This document shows, piece after piece, positions 19,349 to 28,757 of a stretch of 64,000 nt of DNA (its first letter is position 1; the number at the start of each line of letters is the position of its first letter). A program made the translations under genes and the position numbers. The stretch is from Chrysopilus asiliformis (Eukaryota; Arthropoda; Insecta; Diptera; Rhagionidae). The notes beneath the pieces were generated by a model that worked only from the letters and a program-made list of their open reading frames with translations, ran no database searches and was not told where the DNA came from. The stretch lies in NCBI GenBank assembly GCA_964034945.1, contig OZ035962.1:98414784-98478783 (forward strand). The letters are read 5' to 3'.

Positions 19349-22300
19349 ATGGGAGTACCAACATCTTTACATCCAACACCAAGCCCATACCGTGTTCAGG
19401 TTCCGTACCTTCGCTGCAAATCCTGAAAAAAGAAACCAACTTACCTGTACATCATAACAAAGAAGATTTTGATAGATCGCAAGAATCTAAAACACTGCAA
19501 CAACGGAAGTTAGAGTATGAGAGAGCCCGTGCTAGAATTTTTGGAACCGAAGATCAAAGATATGCTATAAAAGACAGTTTGTTGAAGCTGCGAGAAAGGT
19601 TTAGAGTGAAAAGAAAGATGTACAATCAAATTGCTATTTCAACAATAAATACTAGACATGACAACCGACCGTATGCTGAAGTCCAGATTTCTAATAAAAC
19701 TTTTAATGGCCTTCTTGATAGCGGAGCTTCTATTAGTTGCCTGGGAAGAGACGCTGTCAAGATATTGGAAGAACTTGGAGTGCCCATAAAGAAATTAGCT
19801 TCCACAGTTAAGACCGCGGATGGCCAGGATCAGGAAATAATCGGGAAAGTCCTGCTACCGATCACTTTTAAAGGTGAAACACAGGATCTCACGATTTTTA
19901 TTGTTCCAGGTCTATCCCAGGTTTTGTATTTGGGAGTTGATTTCTGGAGAAAGTTTAAGATTGCACCAGAGGTCATCGGTGAATTGGGACAAGTAGAGGA
20001 CAAGGACTCTCTCTTTAGTAACAGACACGAGTTGACGGAACTACAAGAGAGTCAGTTACAGGCCACAATAACCAACTTTCCATCTTTCGCTAATTGCGGT
20101 TTGGGAAAAACCACTCTCGAGGAGCACGTCATCGAGGTCGGCGATACACCCCCCATTAAGCAACGGCACTTTCCTGTTTCTCCGGCGGTCCAGCACCTGA
20201 TTTATGAGGAATTGGATCGAATGCTTCTTCTTGGTGTAATCGAAGAGAGCACGAGTGCGTGGAGCTCTCCCGTCGTTCTAGTCCGCAAACCTGGTAAAAA
20301 CAGGTTATGCCTGGACTCGCGCAAACTAAACGACGTCACCAAGAAGGACGCATTCCCTCTTCCTCATATTGAAGGCCTGCTAAGCCGACTTGAGGATACC
20401 CACTACATTAGTAGTGTGGACCTCAAGGACGCTTTTTGGCAGATACCGCTGGAGAAACAGTCTCGCGAGTATACAGCGTTCACTGTGCCTGGTAGACCGC
20501 TCTACCAGTACACAGTAATGCCGTTCGGCCTCTCAAATTCCGCGCAAAGATTGTGTCGCTTAATGGAGAAGGTGATACCTTTTCGACTACGCAGGTGGGT
20601 GTTCGTCTACCTCGATGACTTACTCATCGTGGCACAGACATTCGAACATATGGTCGAACTTCTTAACGAAGTAGCCGACCTTTTACGTAAAGCAAATCTG
20701 ACGGTCAACCTAGAAAAATCAAAATTCTGTTACAAAGAGCTAAAATATCTTGGGTATATCGTCGGAGGAGGGTGTTTGAAGACGGACCCGGATAAAGTTA
20801 AAGCCATTATGGAGTTTCCGATACCATCGTCACCAAAACAAACCCGTCGTTTTCTGGGGATGTGCGGGTGGTATCGGCGCTTCATACAGAACTTTTCTGC
20901 GATATCATCACCGATCACCGATACCCTAAAAAAGGGGAAAAAGTTCCAGTTCACTGAGGCAGCAAAGACCGCGTTCGAAACTTTAAAACGAGCACTTTGT
21001 ACAGCTCCGGTTCTGGGCCATCCAGACTTTAAGAAAGAATTCGTCATACAGTGCGACGCATCAACAGTGGGAGTCGGAGGTGTGCTGCTCCAGCATGATG
21101 AGGAGGGGTGTGAGAAACCCATAGCTTATGTCTCACAAAAATTGAACTCGGCACAGAAAAATTACACAGTCACCGAACTCGAATGTCTTGCGGCGATAGT
21201 CTGTATTAAGAAATTTAGGCCATATGTCGAGGGTATGCCGTTCAGAGTCATTACAGACCACGCCAGCCTGAGGTGGCTCATGGGTCAGCGAGATCTGAGC
21301 GGAAGGTTAGCCCGATGGAGCCTCAAATTGCAAGCGTTCGACTTTAAGATCGAGCACCGCAAAGGGAGCCTGAATGTAGTCCCAGACGCGTTATCACGAG
21401 CTTATATGGAAGTTTTAGATTCAGAACTTGGTCCGATGCAAGAGGTAGATTTGGATTCTGCTGAGTTTAAGTCGGCTGAATATGAATCTTTAATCGAAAC
21501 CGTAACTAGCAATTGTGAAAAGTTTCCGGACTTACAAGTTTCTGAGGGATTCCTTTATAAGCGTCTGGGGTTCTATTCAGGCGACCCGGTGCAAGAGGAT
21601 GCGGCATGGAGACTGTGGATTCCATCTGGACTGACTCAAACTCTAATCTCTGTTGCCCATGAGTCTCCGCAGGCTGGACATGGCGGTATTGGCAAGACCT
21701 TGGCTAGACTTAGGGATAAATATTATTGGCCAAATATGGCAAGCCAAGTAAGAAAGTTTGTCGGTGAATGTGTAATTTGCAAGGAGGCAAAAGCACCAAA
21801 TCAGCTTATGAGGCCGCCAATGGGGGAAATTCAAATACCCGACCGGCCGTGGCAGAAAATTTATATAGATCTACTAGGCCCATATCCTAGATCTAAAAAG
21901 GGAAACACATCTCTGCTCATCGTGCTGGATCAGTTTACTAAGTTTCCACTGTTGAAGCCAATGTACAAAGCTACTGCAGCTGGAGTAGTGAACTTTTTGG
22001 AGAACGAGGTGTTTAACATCTTTGGCGTACCTCAAAAAGTCCATTCAGATAACGGACGGCAGTTTGTGTCGCAAGAATTTCGAACGTTGTTAGAACGCTA
22101 TGGGGTAGAGCACGTTAAGACTGCAATATACTCACCTCAGTCTAACGCGACCGAACGTGTCAACCGTTCAATCTTGGCAGGTATTCGAAGTTTCCTGAAA
22201 GGCGAACACAAAAATTGGGACTTGCATCTAGGAGAAATCATGGGAGCACTTCGTAGTGCGGTGCATCAAGGTACAAAAATTTCACCTTACGAGGCCTTGT

Positions 22301-22686
22301 TCGGGGTTAAGATGGTAACTCATGGCTCCGAGTATCCGTTGTTGAAGAAGTTGAAAGCGCTGGGTAATGGAGAGATCCAAGTGATGTCGTTAAGCCTGAA
22401 GCAGCAACTGCTTCGAACAAAAATAATAGAAAACTTGAAAAAGGCATACGAAAGGAGTGCAAACTCGTACAACTTGAGGTCTCGGCCAGTAGAATATGAA
22501 CCTGGACAGCTAGTTTTTCGGAAAAACTTTATTCAAAGCGATGCTGCAAAAGGGATAAGTGCTAAACTAGCCAAGAAGTACCTACAGAGTAAAATAGTTA
22601 GAAAAACCGCCAAAAACATGTATGAAATAGCAGACACAAATGGAAAAGTCGTTGGAATATACCACAGCAAAGATTTGAAACCTTAG
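19282..22686 (+). CDS. pol: Pol polyprotein: protease, reverse transcriptase, RNase H, integrase
   Basis: About 1134 residues counted from the shift point. The frame is open from 19234, just after a stop at 19231. Domains in order: aspartic protease with LLDSGAS near residue 145; reverse transcriptase with LDSRKLN near 343 and catalytic YLDD near 442; RNase H with QCDAS near 590, an ELECLA motif near 632 and a TDH motif near 657; integrase with an HHCC zinc finger (HES...GHGG, then CVIC near 829). The integrase catalytic Asp, Asp and Glu lie near 861, 921 and 956. The last two are about 34 residues apart, one less than the common 35. The C-terminal GPY/F-like tail ends IYHSKDLKP. No stop or frameshift is seen, so the enzyme set looks intact. 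Pol would be made as a Gag-Pol fusion. Confidence 0.96.
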   Translation, partial: LCGERAIAGGSSLQNSKPRDEVNGSTNIFTSNTKPIPCSGSVPSLQILKKETNLPVHHNKEDFDRSQESKTLQQRKLEYERARARIFGTEDQRYAIKDSLLKLRERFRVKRKMYNQIAISTINTRHDNRPYAEVQISNKTFNGLLDSGASISCLGRDAVKILEELGVPIKKLASTVKTADGQDQEIIGKVLLPITFKGETQDLTIFIVPGLSQVLYLGVDFWRKFKIAPEVIGELGQVEDKDSLFSNRHELTELQESQLQATITNFPSFANCGLGKTTLEEHVIEVGDTPPIKQRHFPVSPAVQHLIYEELDRMLLLGVIEESTSAWSSPVVLVRKPGKNRLCLDSRKLNDVTKKDAFPLPHIEGLLSRLEDTHYISSVDLKDAFWQIPLEKQSREYTAFTVPGRPLYQYTVMPFGLSNSAQRLCRLMEKVIPFRLRRWVFVYLDDLLIVAQTFEHMVELLNEVADLLRKANLTVNLEKSKFCYKELKYLGYIVGGGCLKTDPDKVKAIMEFPIPSSPKQTRRFLGMCGWYRRFIQNFSAISSPITDTLKKGKKFQFTEAAKTAFETLKRALCTAPVLGHPDFKKEFVIQCDASTVGVGGVLLQHDEEGCEKPIAYVSQKLNSAQKNYTVTELECLAAIVCIKKFRPYVEGMPFRVITDHASLRWLMGQRDLSGRLARWSLKLQAFDFKIEHRKGSLNVVPDALSRAYMEVLDSELGPMQEVDLDSAEFKSAEYESLIETVTSNCEKFPDLQVSEGFLYKRLGFYSGDPVQEDAAWRLWIPSGLTQTLISVAHESPQAGHGGIGKTLARLRDKYYWPNMASQVRKFVGECVICKEAKAPNQLMRPPMGEIQIPDRPWQKIYIDLLGPYPRSKKGNTSLLIVLDQFTKFPLLKPMYKATAAGVVNFLENEVFNIFGVPQKVHSDNGRQFVSQEFRTLLERYGVEHVKTAIYSPQSNATERVNRSILAGIRSFLKGEHKNWDLHLGEIMGALRSAVHQGTKISPYEALFGVKMVTHGSEYPLLKKLKALGNGEIQVMSLSLKQQLLRTKIIENLKKAYERSANSYNLRSRPVEYEPGQLVFRKNFIQSDAAKGISAKLAKKYLQSKIVRKTAKNMYEIADTNGKVVGIYHSKDLKP
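19290..19321 (+). promoter_or_regulatory. frameshift-stimulating stem-loop
   Basis: GGAGCG (19290-19295) pairs with CGCTCC (19316-19321). Two G-T pairs and one C-G pair extend the stem to nine. The spacer from the slippery site is 7 nt, within the usual 5-9. An alternative small GGC-gatt-GCC hairpin overlaps the loop. The structure is inferred by eye, without a folding calculation. Confidence 0.7.
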
Positions 22687-23344
22687 CACACACCCAATAA
22701 CGGAAGCGTGGAACATAAATTAGGCTTAGTGTACATCGAGGGTCCGTTTGTCGAACTCCAGATCTTTGGCGAGATCTTTGTCCGTTATCAGTCCAAATCC
22801 CTTAGTGGAAATCAACTTTTCTACTTCGGTGGGACATACCTTGTGGACATTGGTCTGAATGGTGTTCTTCCTCTTCCCGGATGTTGATGGAGAGGCATCT
22901 CTTTGATAAGATCTTGATTCTTGGAAACTGCGTAGTTGAATCAAAGTATTTAAACCCGGCTCTAGGTTTTGACATGAGAGCTCTATCTCAGCGTGGTCGT
23001 GCCCCACGTTTTGAGGTGGGAAAACATTTGGCAAAATTTGACTCTGACCGGGGATCAATAATCAAATCATGACACACATACGTATGTTATATTTTCTTTT
23101 TGAATTGCTTGAATAAGGTTGAGGACCAAATAAATCATTTTAGGGCAACATAGTTTGTTTATCTTAGGTACCAATTTTCTGAGCATGGTTAAATTTAGGG
23201 TTAGATTAATTAGACATGTCTGGTTGAAGTTATAGGTAAATATATATTTATGTGCATGCGTAGTTAGTATTTTCACAGTTTTTCTTTATGCCACTTTTCT
23301 CAAAACCCGTCGTCGTTTCGAGGAAAATCCGACCGTTTTTGTCC
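22687..23344 (+). other. tail between pol and 3' LTR; no env in sense
   Basis: There is no sense frame of size, so an envelope gene is absent. On the opposite strand an open frame of 110 codons runs 23058-22726. It has no ATG and starts just after a stop. A purine-rich tract is expected directly before the 3' LTR, but the last 20 bases (including 'gaccgtttttgtcc') are pyrimidine-rich. The nearest candidate, GAGGAAAA, lies about 20 bp away at about 23320-23327. Confidence 0.6.
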
Positions 23345-25491
23345 TGTTGTGTGGCACTGGCTTTACAACCTTAAATTAAAGTAAAGTGGTCACAGCACAC
23401 GATATTCCCTTACATTTTTCTTAAATTTCTTTGTGCCATTGAACCGCTTCAATAAAAATATCCCGCAATATTCCAATATTCATAGAAATGAACAGATACA
23501 AAGGACTTCGATTGGGCACAATGAAGAATCGGCAGCAGCCAATTCAATGTTAGCCGTTCGCTGATCCTCATCGCGCCAAATTTCCTTGTTGGTTTTAAAC
23601 TTAAATTAAGCTAAAAACTTTAAAACTTAAATTAAAATAAAACACCGAATTTGAACAAAGACGATCACGCGCTAAAATTTAAAGTAACAGGTAAAAACTA
23701 AAACTTATACAAATTGAATTTTCTATTCGCGACACAAAAAGTGTGGTTTTTAATAAAAAGAAAAAACGTGGTTTTAGCCAAGATAAGGAATTTAGGAGTT
23801 AATCGATTCATATTAGGCTACTTGCTCCAAAAAAGTAGTAATAATAAATTCAGGTAAAAATTTGTGCTAAAATTAAACGCGAATTAGGAAATAATAAAAT
23901 GAATTTAAAACCAGATTGAGGAGATTGGCGCGACTACAATTAAGCTGAACGGTGAATCCTTCATTGCCACATGGCGAAATTTTCCAAGGATTAATTTTCC
24001 GGTCTAGTTTCTCAAGGAGAGATTTTATTTTGTGGCGGAAAGAAGAAAAAAATAGCTCACGGCCAAAATTTCCCGAATTTTCTTTAAATTCAAATTTTGA
24101 GAAGTTGCGGGACATTCAAAGTACAGTTATCACTGCAAGCAGAACTTAAGAATTTGGAAAACCGCACGTGGGGTAGATTGACATCGTTCAGGAGAGGATT
24201 ACACGGCATCAAAACTAGTTTTAGGACCTTCTTGTATAATTTATAGTTTTTCTTTTTGTGAAGCAAAGTTTTCTTCGAATTATTTTGGAAAACTGTCGGC
24301 GTATTGGGAAAATTACTCAATCCCCAGGATTTTTTTTAAGGAGAGTACATATTTTCTAATTTTCAATGGCTTTATTCTTCTTTACATGACCCTTAACTAA
24401 TTTGAGAAACCTTAGTAACTTTTTAGCTTCGTCTGCATCGTGCGCGCATGGATAGCCGGCGGAGAGATAAAAAGGATCAACATTGATAAGAAAAATAATA
24501 AAAGGAAAGTACTGGAGTAAAAGTAAGTCAAATTTTTTTTTGCTTTTATTAGTTGAGGCCAAGTCACTTAATTTTAGTGATAATTAAGAAGAGTTAACCA
24601 TTGAAAAATAGTTACGGAAATTATATTTAGGCAATAGCCCGTAAAGAAAAACATTTTTCTTATTTTTGCCAATGGTATGATCTTAATGGTATTCAGAAGG
24701 ATACTTTGCTAATAATTGTTTATCTTTTGTGAATTTTCGATTGTGTTGAATCGTCCAAATTTTCTTGATCGCGAAATATTGTCAAGATTTTTTTTTGTGT
24801 GAGTAAATTATTGTCCCATATTAGAACGTTTTATACCAACGTTAAGCGGACGTAAGATCCATCTAAAATTATATTTTTTTTTGAGAGAATACGCCTAAAA
24901 GATCGAATTAACAAAAATTGTTCAATTTAATTGTTTTAAAATAAAGCTGGATTGTCATTTTTATATTTGGCCGAAGGAATGTACCGAGTTTTCTTTTTCT
25001 CGTGTTGGTACATCTGCGCAAGAGTTTTGATTTTTTTTTGGAGATGATCGGTTGGGTGAAATTATGGTATCAAATTAACCATTTCAATATGTGCTAATTT
25101 GCGTTAAAGTGGAGGGGGTGAATAAAGATGTGTGGATATGGGGGGTGACGAAACCTAGTATAATTTAATCATTTCTTTAGTATCAGTTTTTATTCGGATT
25201 TCTTTCGCTTCGGTGAAATGTGCATTCTTTTACTTTCAAACCACGGCATGAAATAGTGTTATCCTACAGTTCTATTCCGAAGCAAGGACCCACCCACCGG
25301 CGAGCTAAAAGCCAGGCAAATGCAAGCATGCCGTAGCTGAGGAATAGACTGGCAGGCCCGGGACCACCTCAATATCCGAGGTTAAGTATGTCCCAAAAAT
25401 TTTGTTGTTTATCTAGATTTGCGGTGAATTATCCTTTTTGGTGAATCAATCAATATCTATAGCTTTTCCAGAAGAGCCTGCACAGATAACA
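23345..25491 (+). repeat. 3' LTR (2147 bp)
   Basis: Copy of 14320-16465 with two substitutions and a one-base homopolymer change seen. It ends ATAACA and is followed by the GTAT duplication. Confidence 0.95.
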
Positions 25492-25495
25492 GTAT
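25492..25495 (+). repeat. target site duplication GTAT (right)
   Basis: Matches 14316-14319 and confirms the outer boundary of the 3' LTR. Confidence 0.9.
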
Positions 25496-27470
25496 AGACA
25501 ATTCCTTAAAGTATGTAATCAAAATAAAAATTTCATTTTCTTTGAATAGTTCGGATTTTTTATCCCCAAAAAGATTTATTATTTCTCATTTTATCCAAAG
25601 AAAAATCGTTTGAATTAAATATTTCTCTTTATCTTGTTCTTTTGAAAAAAAAAGTCTAATATAATAATAAAATTAAATTAATTAACACAAATATTTTTTT
25701 ACGCTTTTTTTTTTTGATTTTCAGAAGCTTTTTGCCTTTCTTTTTCCGAAAACGAACAAACAACCGAAATTGCAGCTCATTCCAGTAAAGAACGCTTTCA
25801 CTCTAGCTCTTGACTTTTTCAAGGCATCAGTCCCTCATTTTTATTCTAAGCCTTTTTCAAACAAAACCGGAGAGAAATAAAATAGCAGTGAAGCCGAGGA
25901 AAAAACGAGAAAAAATAAAATAAATCAAGAAAAACTTTTTCGTGAAATACTTTTTGAAACAAAGACTGCCCAGAAATAGAAATGAACAAAAAAAAAGCTT
26001 CAGTCATTTTCCGGTTGAAGTAAATCCAATTAAAAAATTTTCATGAGGGTTGGAATTTTCCAACATAAAGCAGCCGCACTAACACTAATCCTTAAACAAT
26101 GTACGGCCCCGATAACTTTAACTTTTTATCCCGTTCCTGGATAAGGATAACCATTAGAAGGGGATTTTTTTTTTATTTTACATTTTACAATATCGTGTTC
26201 TACTTTTGCTTCATGAAAATGTTTTATTTTTGTAGTTTTTTAAACTACCAGAGTGTTTTTATTATTTACTCAAGTTGTTAACAGGTTCCAACGAAGCTAC
26301 ACGGTGACTTACTGACTTTTCATTCCCTGCATCGTTTCAATCAATTTAACGAGGGATTTTTTTCCCAATTCCCCAAGACCAACAATTATCAAATGAACGG
26401 CGACCACTGGCTGCCGGAAGAAAGTTTTCGTAATTCACCTTAAATGCATGATAATAGAGTTGAAAATTAAGTTATGATTGGAAAATTGCCAAAACCATCA
26501 AATTCGACTTTATCGTTGAATATCCGCTTATAGAAAAATGAACCTCGTTCGCGTTGATGAGAAAATGTTGAAAGAACTTTTCTAATTTTAATTAAAATAT
26601 CTGGGATAAATCTTCCTCGAAAATATATTCTGGACAATATTACTGCAGGACACCTCACCCATCTGTTTCAAGTATATTATATAAATCTACAGGACCATTA
26701 TGACCATATCTCGTCATTCGTCAACACCTACACAAACGCATGTATTGGACTACAGTCCAGGATTTTACTTCCGTTGTGGAGTGGCTGGAACTGAATGCTC
26801 ATTTTAGCATAATCCGCGGAATTTCAGGGACAGGATAAAAAACGAATAATTAAAAACCAACTCTTTAGCATTTAAATGAAATACCGAAGCAGATTAAGTG
26901 ACATTTTTTTGCTTCTTTTCGACTCCATCCCACAGGAATGATCCTATCTACCTAATATCCGGTTTATATAGAGAACGAAGTTCATATATTCTGAATTTTC
27001 CCTATATTGGATTCAGTCGTCGAATTTTCCCAATACTCCGGTGTTCCCTGACATAGCCCGGTTTTTTATCCATTTCAAAAATTTGATTTTAATTCGCTTG
27101 GTGGGAACAACCCAGCAGGAATATTTGAAGCTGGGAATTTTATTTATATTCATTCAATTTAACACAAAATAAATTACTTGCGTGTGGTGGAGTTGCAATT
27201 AAAAATAATGCCGAAACAATTTCGAGTGTTTTTTGAATCGATTTATAATTGGGATAAATTTTATATGGTGTAAAGAGCTTTTTATATTGACGGTATTTAT
27301 ATTCAAATAGTACAAAATCGCATTTTATGAAAGACTTATGTGTAACTAGCCTCAACTGCTGGAGGAGGGGATTGGGAGTGGGGGGGTGGCGGGCTAAAGC
27401 CCTGGGCACTTTTTATAAAAACTTAAAAAACTTAAAAAACTTAGGCCCATTTGCGCCAACTATTCTTGCG
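25496..27470. other. gene-free interval
   Basis: Very AT-rich, with short overlapping frames on both strands only. A run of G (gggagtggggggg) lies near 27372. I recognised no gene, RNA or element end. Confidence 0.4.
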
Positions 27471-27489
27471 CATGGAAGAGTTATGTTCT

Positions 27490-27765
27490 AGATATGACTC
27501 ACCGTTTGAAAAAAATGCGAAAAAACTATAGGGGAAGGAGGATGGACTGGTACAACTTTACTCGTTCAAGAATTTAGCCTTTCAATTTATCGGAAACGCA
27601 CCTGTACGAAATTTCAAGTCTCTAGCTTAGTTCCTTCGAGAGTTACGGTGTTCCCGGACGGATAGGTTGAAATCAAAATTTTTTGTTATACCCAAAAACC
27701 CTGCTGTAGTTCATTTTTGTGTCCGACAATTGATTCGATGCATTACGGTACACTAAATCATCATA
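27490..27765 (-). repeat. family C dispersed repeat, reverse fragment
   Basis: Reverse-oriented blocks match other family C copies: 'gaaatttcaagtctctagc', 'gtagttcatttttgtgtccg' and 'cgatgcattacg'. The Helitron-like unit at 27766 interrupts it where the terminal hairpin should begin. Confidence 0.65.
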
Positions 27766-28265
27766 CTAATATATAAAAATGAGTTGGTGTCTGTCTGTCT
27801 GTCTGTCTGTCTGCCTGTCTGTCTGTTCCTCTTTCACGCAAAAACGGCTGAACCGATTGACTTGAAATTTGGCATGAGTGTCTGTGGTAGTTCTGGTTCC
27901 AACATAGGCATACGAAAAAGTAGCGCGACTGGTGGGGGGAGTAAGGGGAGGGGTAAAGTGATTTCGAGACTTAGTTTTTGCGCTATGTTACCCTTTCGCG
28001 GGGAAACTACTGAACCGATTGGCCTGAAATTTGGCATAGATGTTCGTCGGGGGTCCAGCCCCAACATAGACCCATTAAAAAATGGCCCGAGTGGTGGGGG
28101 GAGTAAGGGGAGGGGGTAAAGTGATTTCGAAACTTAGCTCTTCCTCTATGTTACCCTTTCGCGGGGAAACTACTGAGCCGATTGGCCTGAAGTTTAGCTC
28201 CAACATAGACCATCAAAAAAAAATTTGAAAAAACTTAACCCGGCAACGACGGGTACGCAAGCTAG
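27766..28265 (+). mobile_element. Helitron-like non-autonomous element, unit 1
   Basis: Starts actaatatataaaaatgag, followed by a GTCT tract. Three internal subunits of about 162 bp follow, each with a 'gaaccgattg.c.tgaaattt' core (about 27850, 28012 and 28175). It ends with a short CCCG-gcaacga-CGGG hairpin, then CTAG and a T. A hairpin a few bases before CTRR is the Helitron 3' end signature. The TA-rich start plus GTCT tract plus conserved core resembles mini-me/DINE-1 elements of Diptera. Non-coding. Confidence 0.65.
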
Positions 28266-28757
28266 TACTAATATATAAAAATGAGTTCGTGTCTGTCTGT
28301 CTGCCTGTCTATCTGTCTGTTCCTCTTTCACGCAAAAACGGCTGAACCGATTGACTTGAAATTTGGCATGAGTGTCTGTGGTAGATCTGGTTCCAACATA
28401 GGCATACGGAAAAGTAGCGAGAGGGGTGGGGGGAGTAAGGGGAGGGGGTAAAGTGATTTCGAAACTTAGTTTTTGCGCTATGTTATTTTTTCGCGGGGAA
28501 ACTACTGAACCGATTGGCCTGAAATTTGGCATAGATGTTCGTCGGGGGTCCAGCCCCAACATAGACCCATTAAAAAATGGCCCGAGTGGTGGGGGGAGTA
28601 AGGGGAGGGGGTAAAGTGATTTCGAAACTTAGCTCTTCCTCTATGTTACCCTTTCGCGGGGAAACTACTGAACCGATTGGCCTGAAGTTTAGCTCCAACA
28701 TACCCCATAAAAAAAACTGAAAAAACTTAACCCGGCAACGACGGGTATGCAAGCTAG
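28266..28757 (+). mobile_element. Helitron-like non-autonomous element, unit 2 (tandem)
   Basis: Begins directly after the CTAG of unit 1 and has the same order: TA-rich start, GTCT tract, three core-bearing subunits, hairpin, CTAG at 28754-28757. It differs from unit 1 by scattered substitutions and small indels. Confidence 0.65.

Larger units (their letters stand above)
14320..25491 (+). mobile_element. complete Ty3/gypsy LTR retrotransposon, Osvaldo/Ulysses-like, 11.17 kb
   Basis: The element has two LTRs of about 2146-2147 bp starting TGTTGTGTGG and ending ATAACA, flanked by GTAT duplications. A tRNA-Lys primer site follows the 5' LTR, then a leader of about 1 kb, gag, pol in the -1 frame, and a tail of 0.66 kb. 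I see only three differences between the LTRs: 15198 G against 24223 A, 15971 C against 24997 T, and one T in a homopolymer near 15850. Both main frames are uninterrupted. The insertion is therefore very recent and the element may be active. The unusually long LTRs with a tRNA-Lys site recall Ulysses (LTR near 2.1 kb) and Osvaldo of Drosophila. That placement is from memory and needs a phylogeny. Confidence 0.95.

Noticed and set aside
27784..28752. Frames of 60-136 codons in the 27.7-28.8 and 41.2-41.7 kb repeats, similar to one another
   Set aside because: The similarity reflects the Helitron-like repeat family. Frames shift among copies and contain microsatellite translation.
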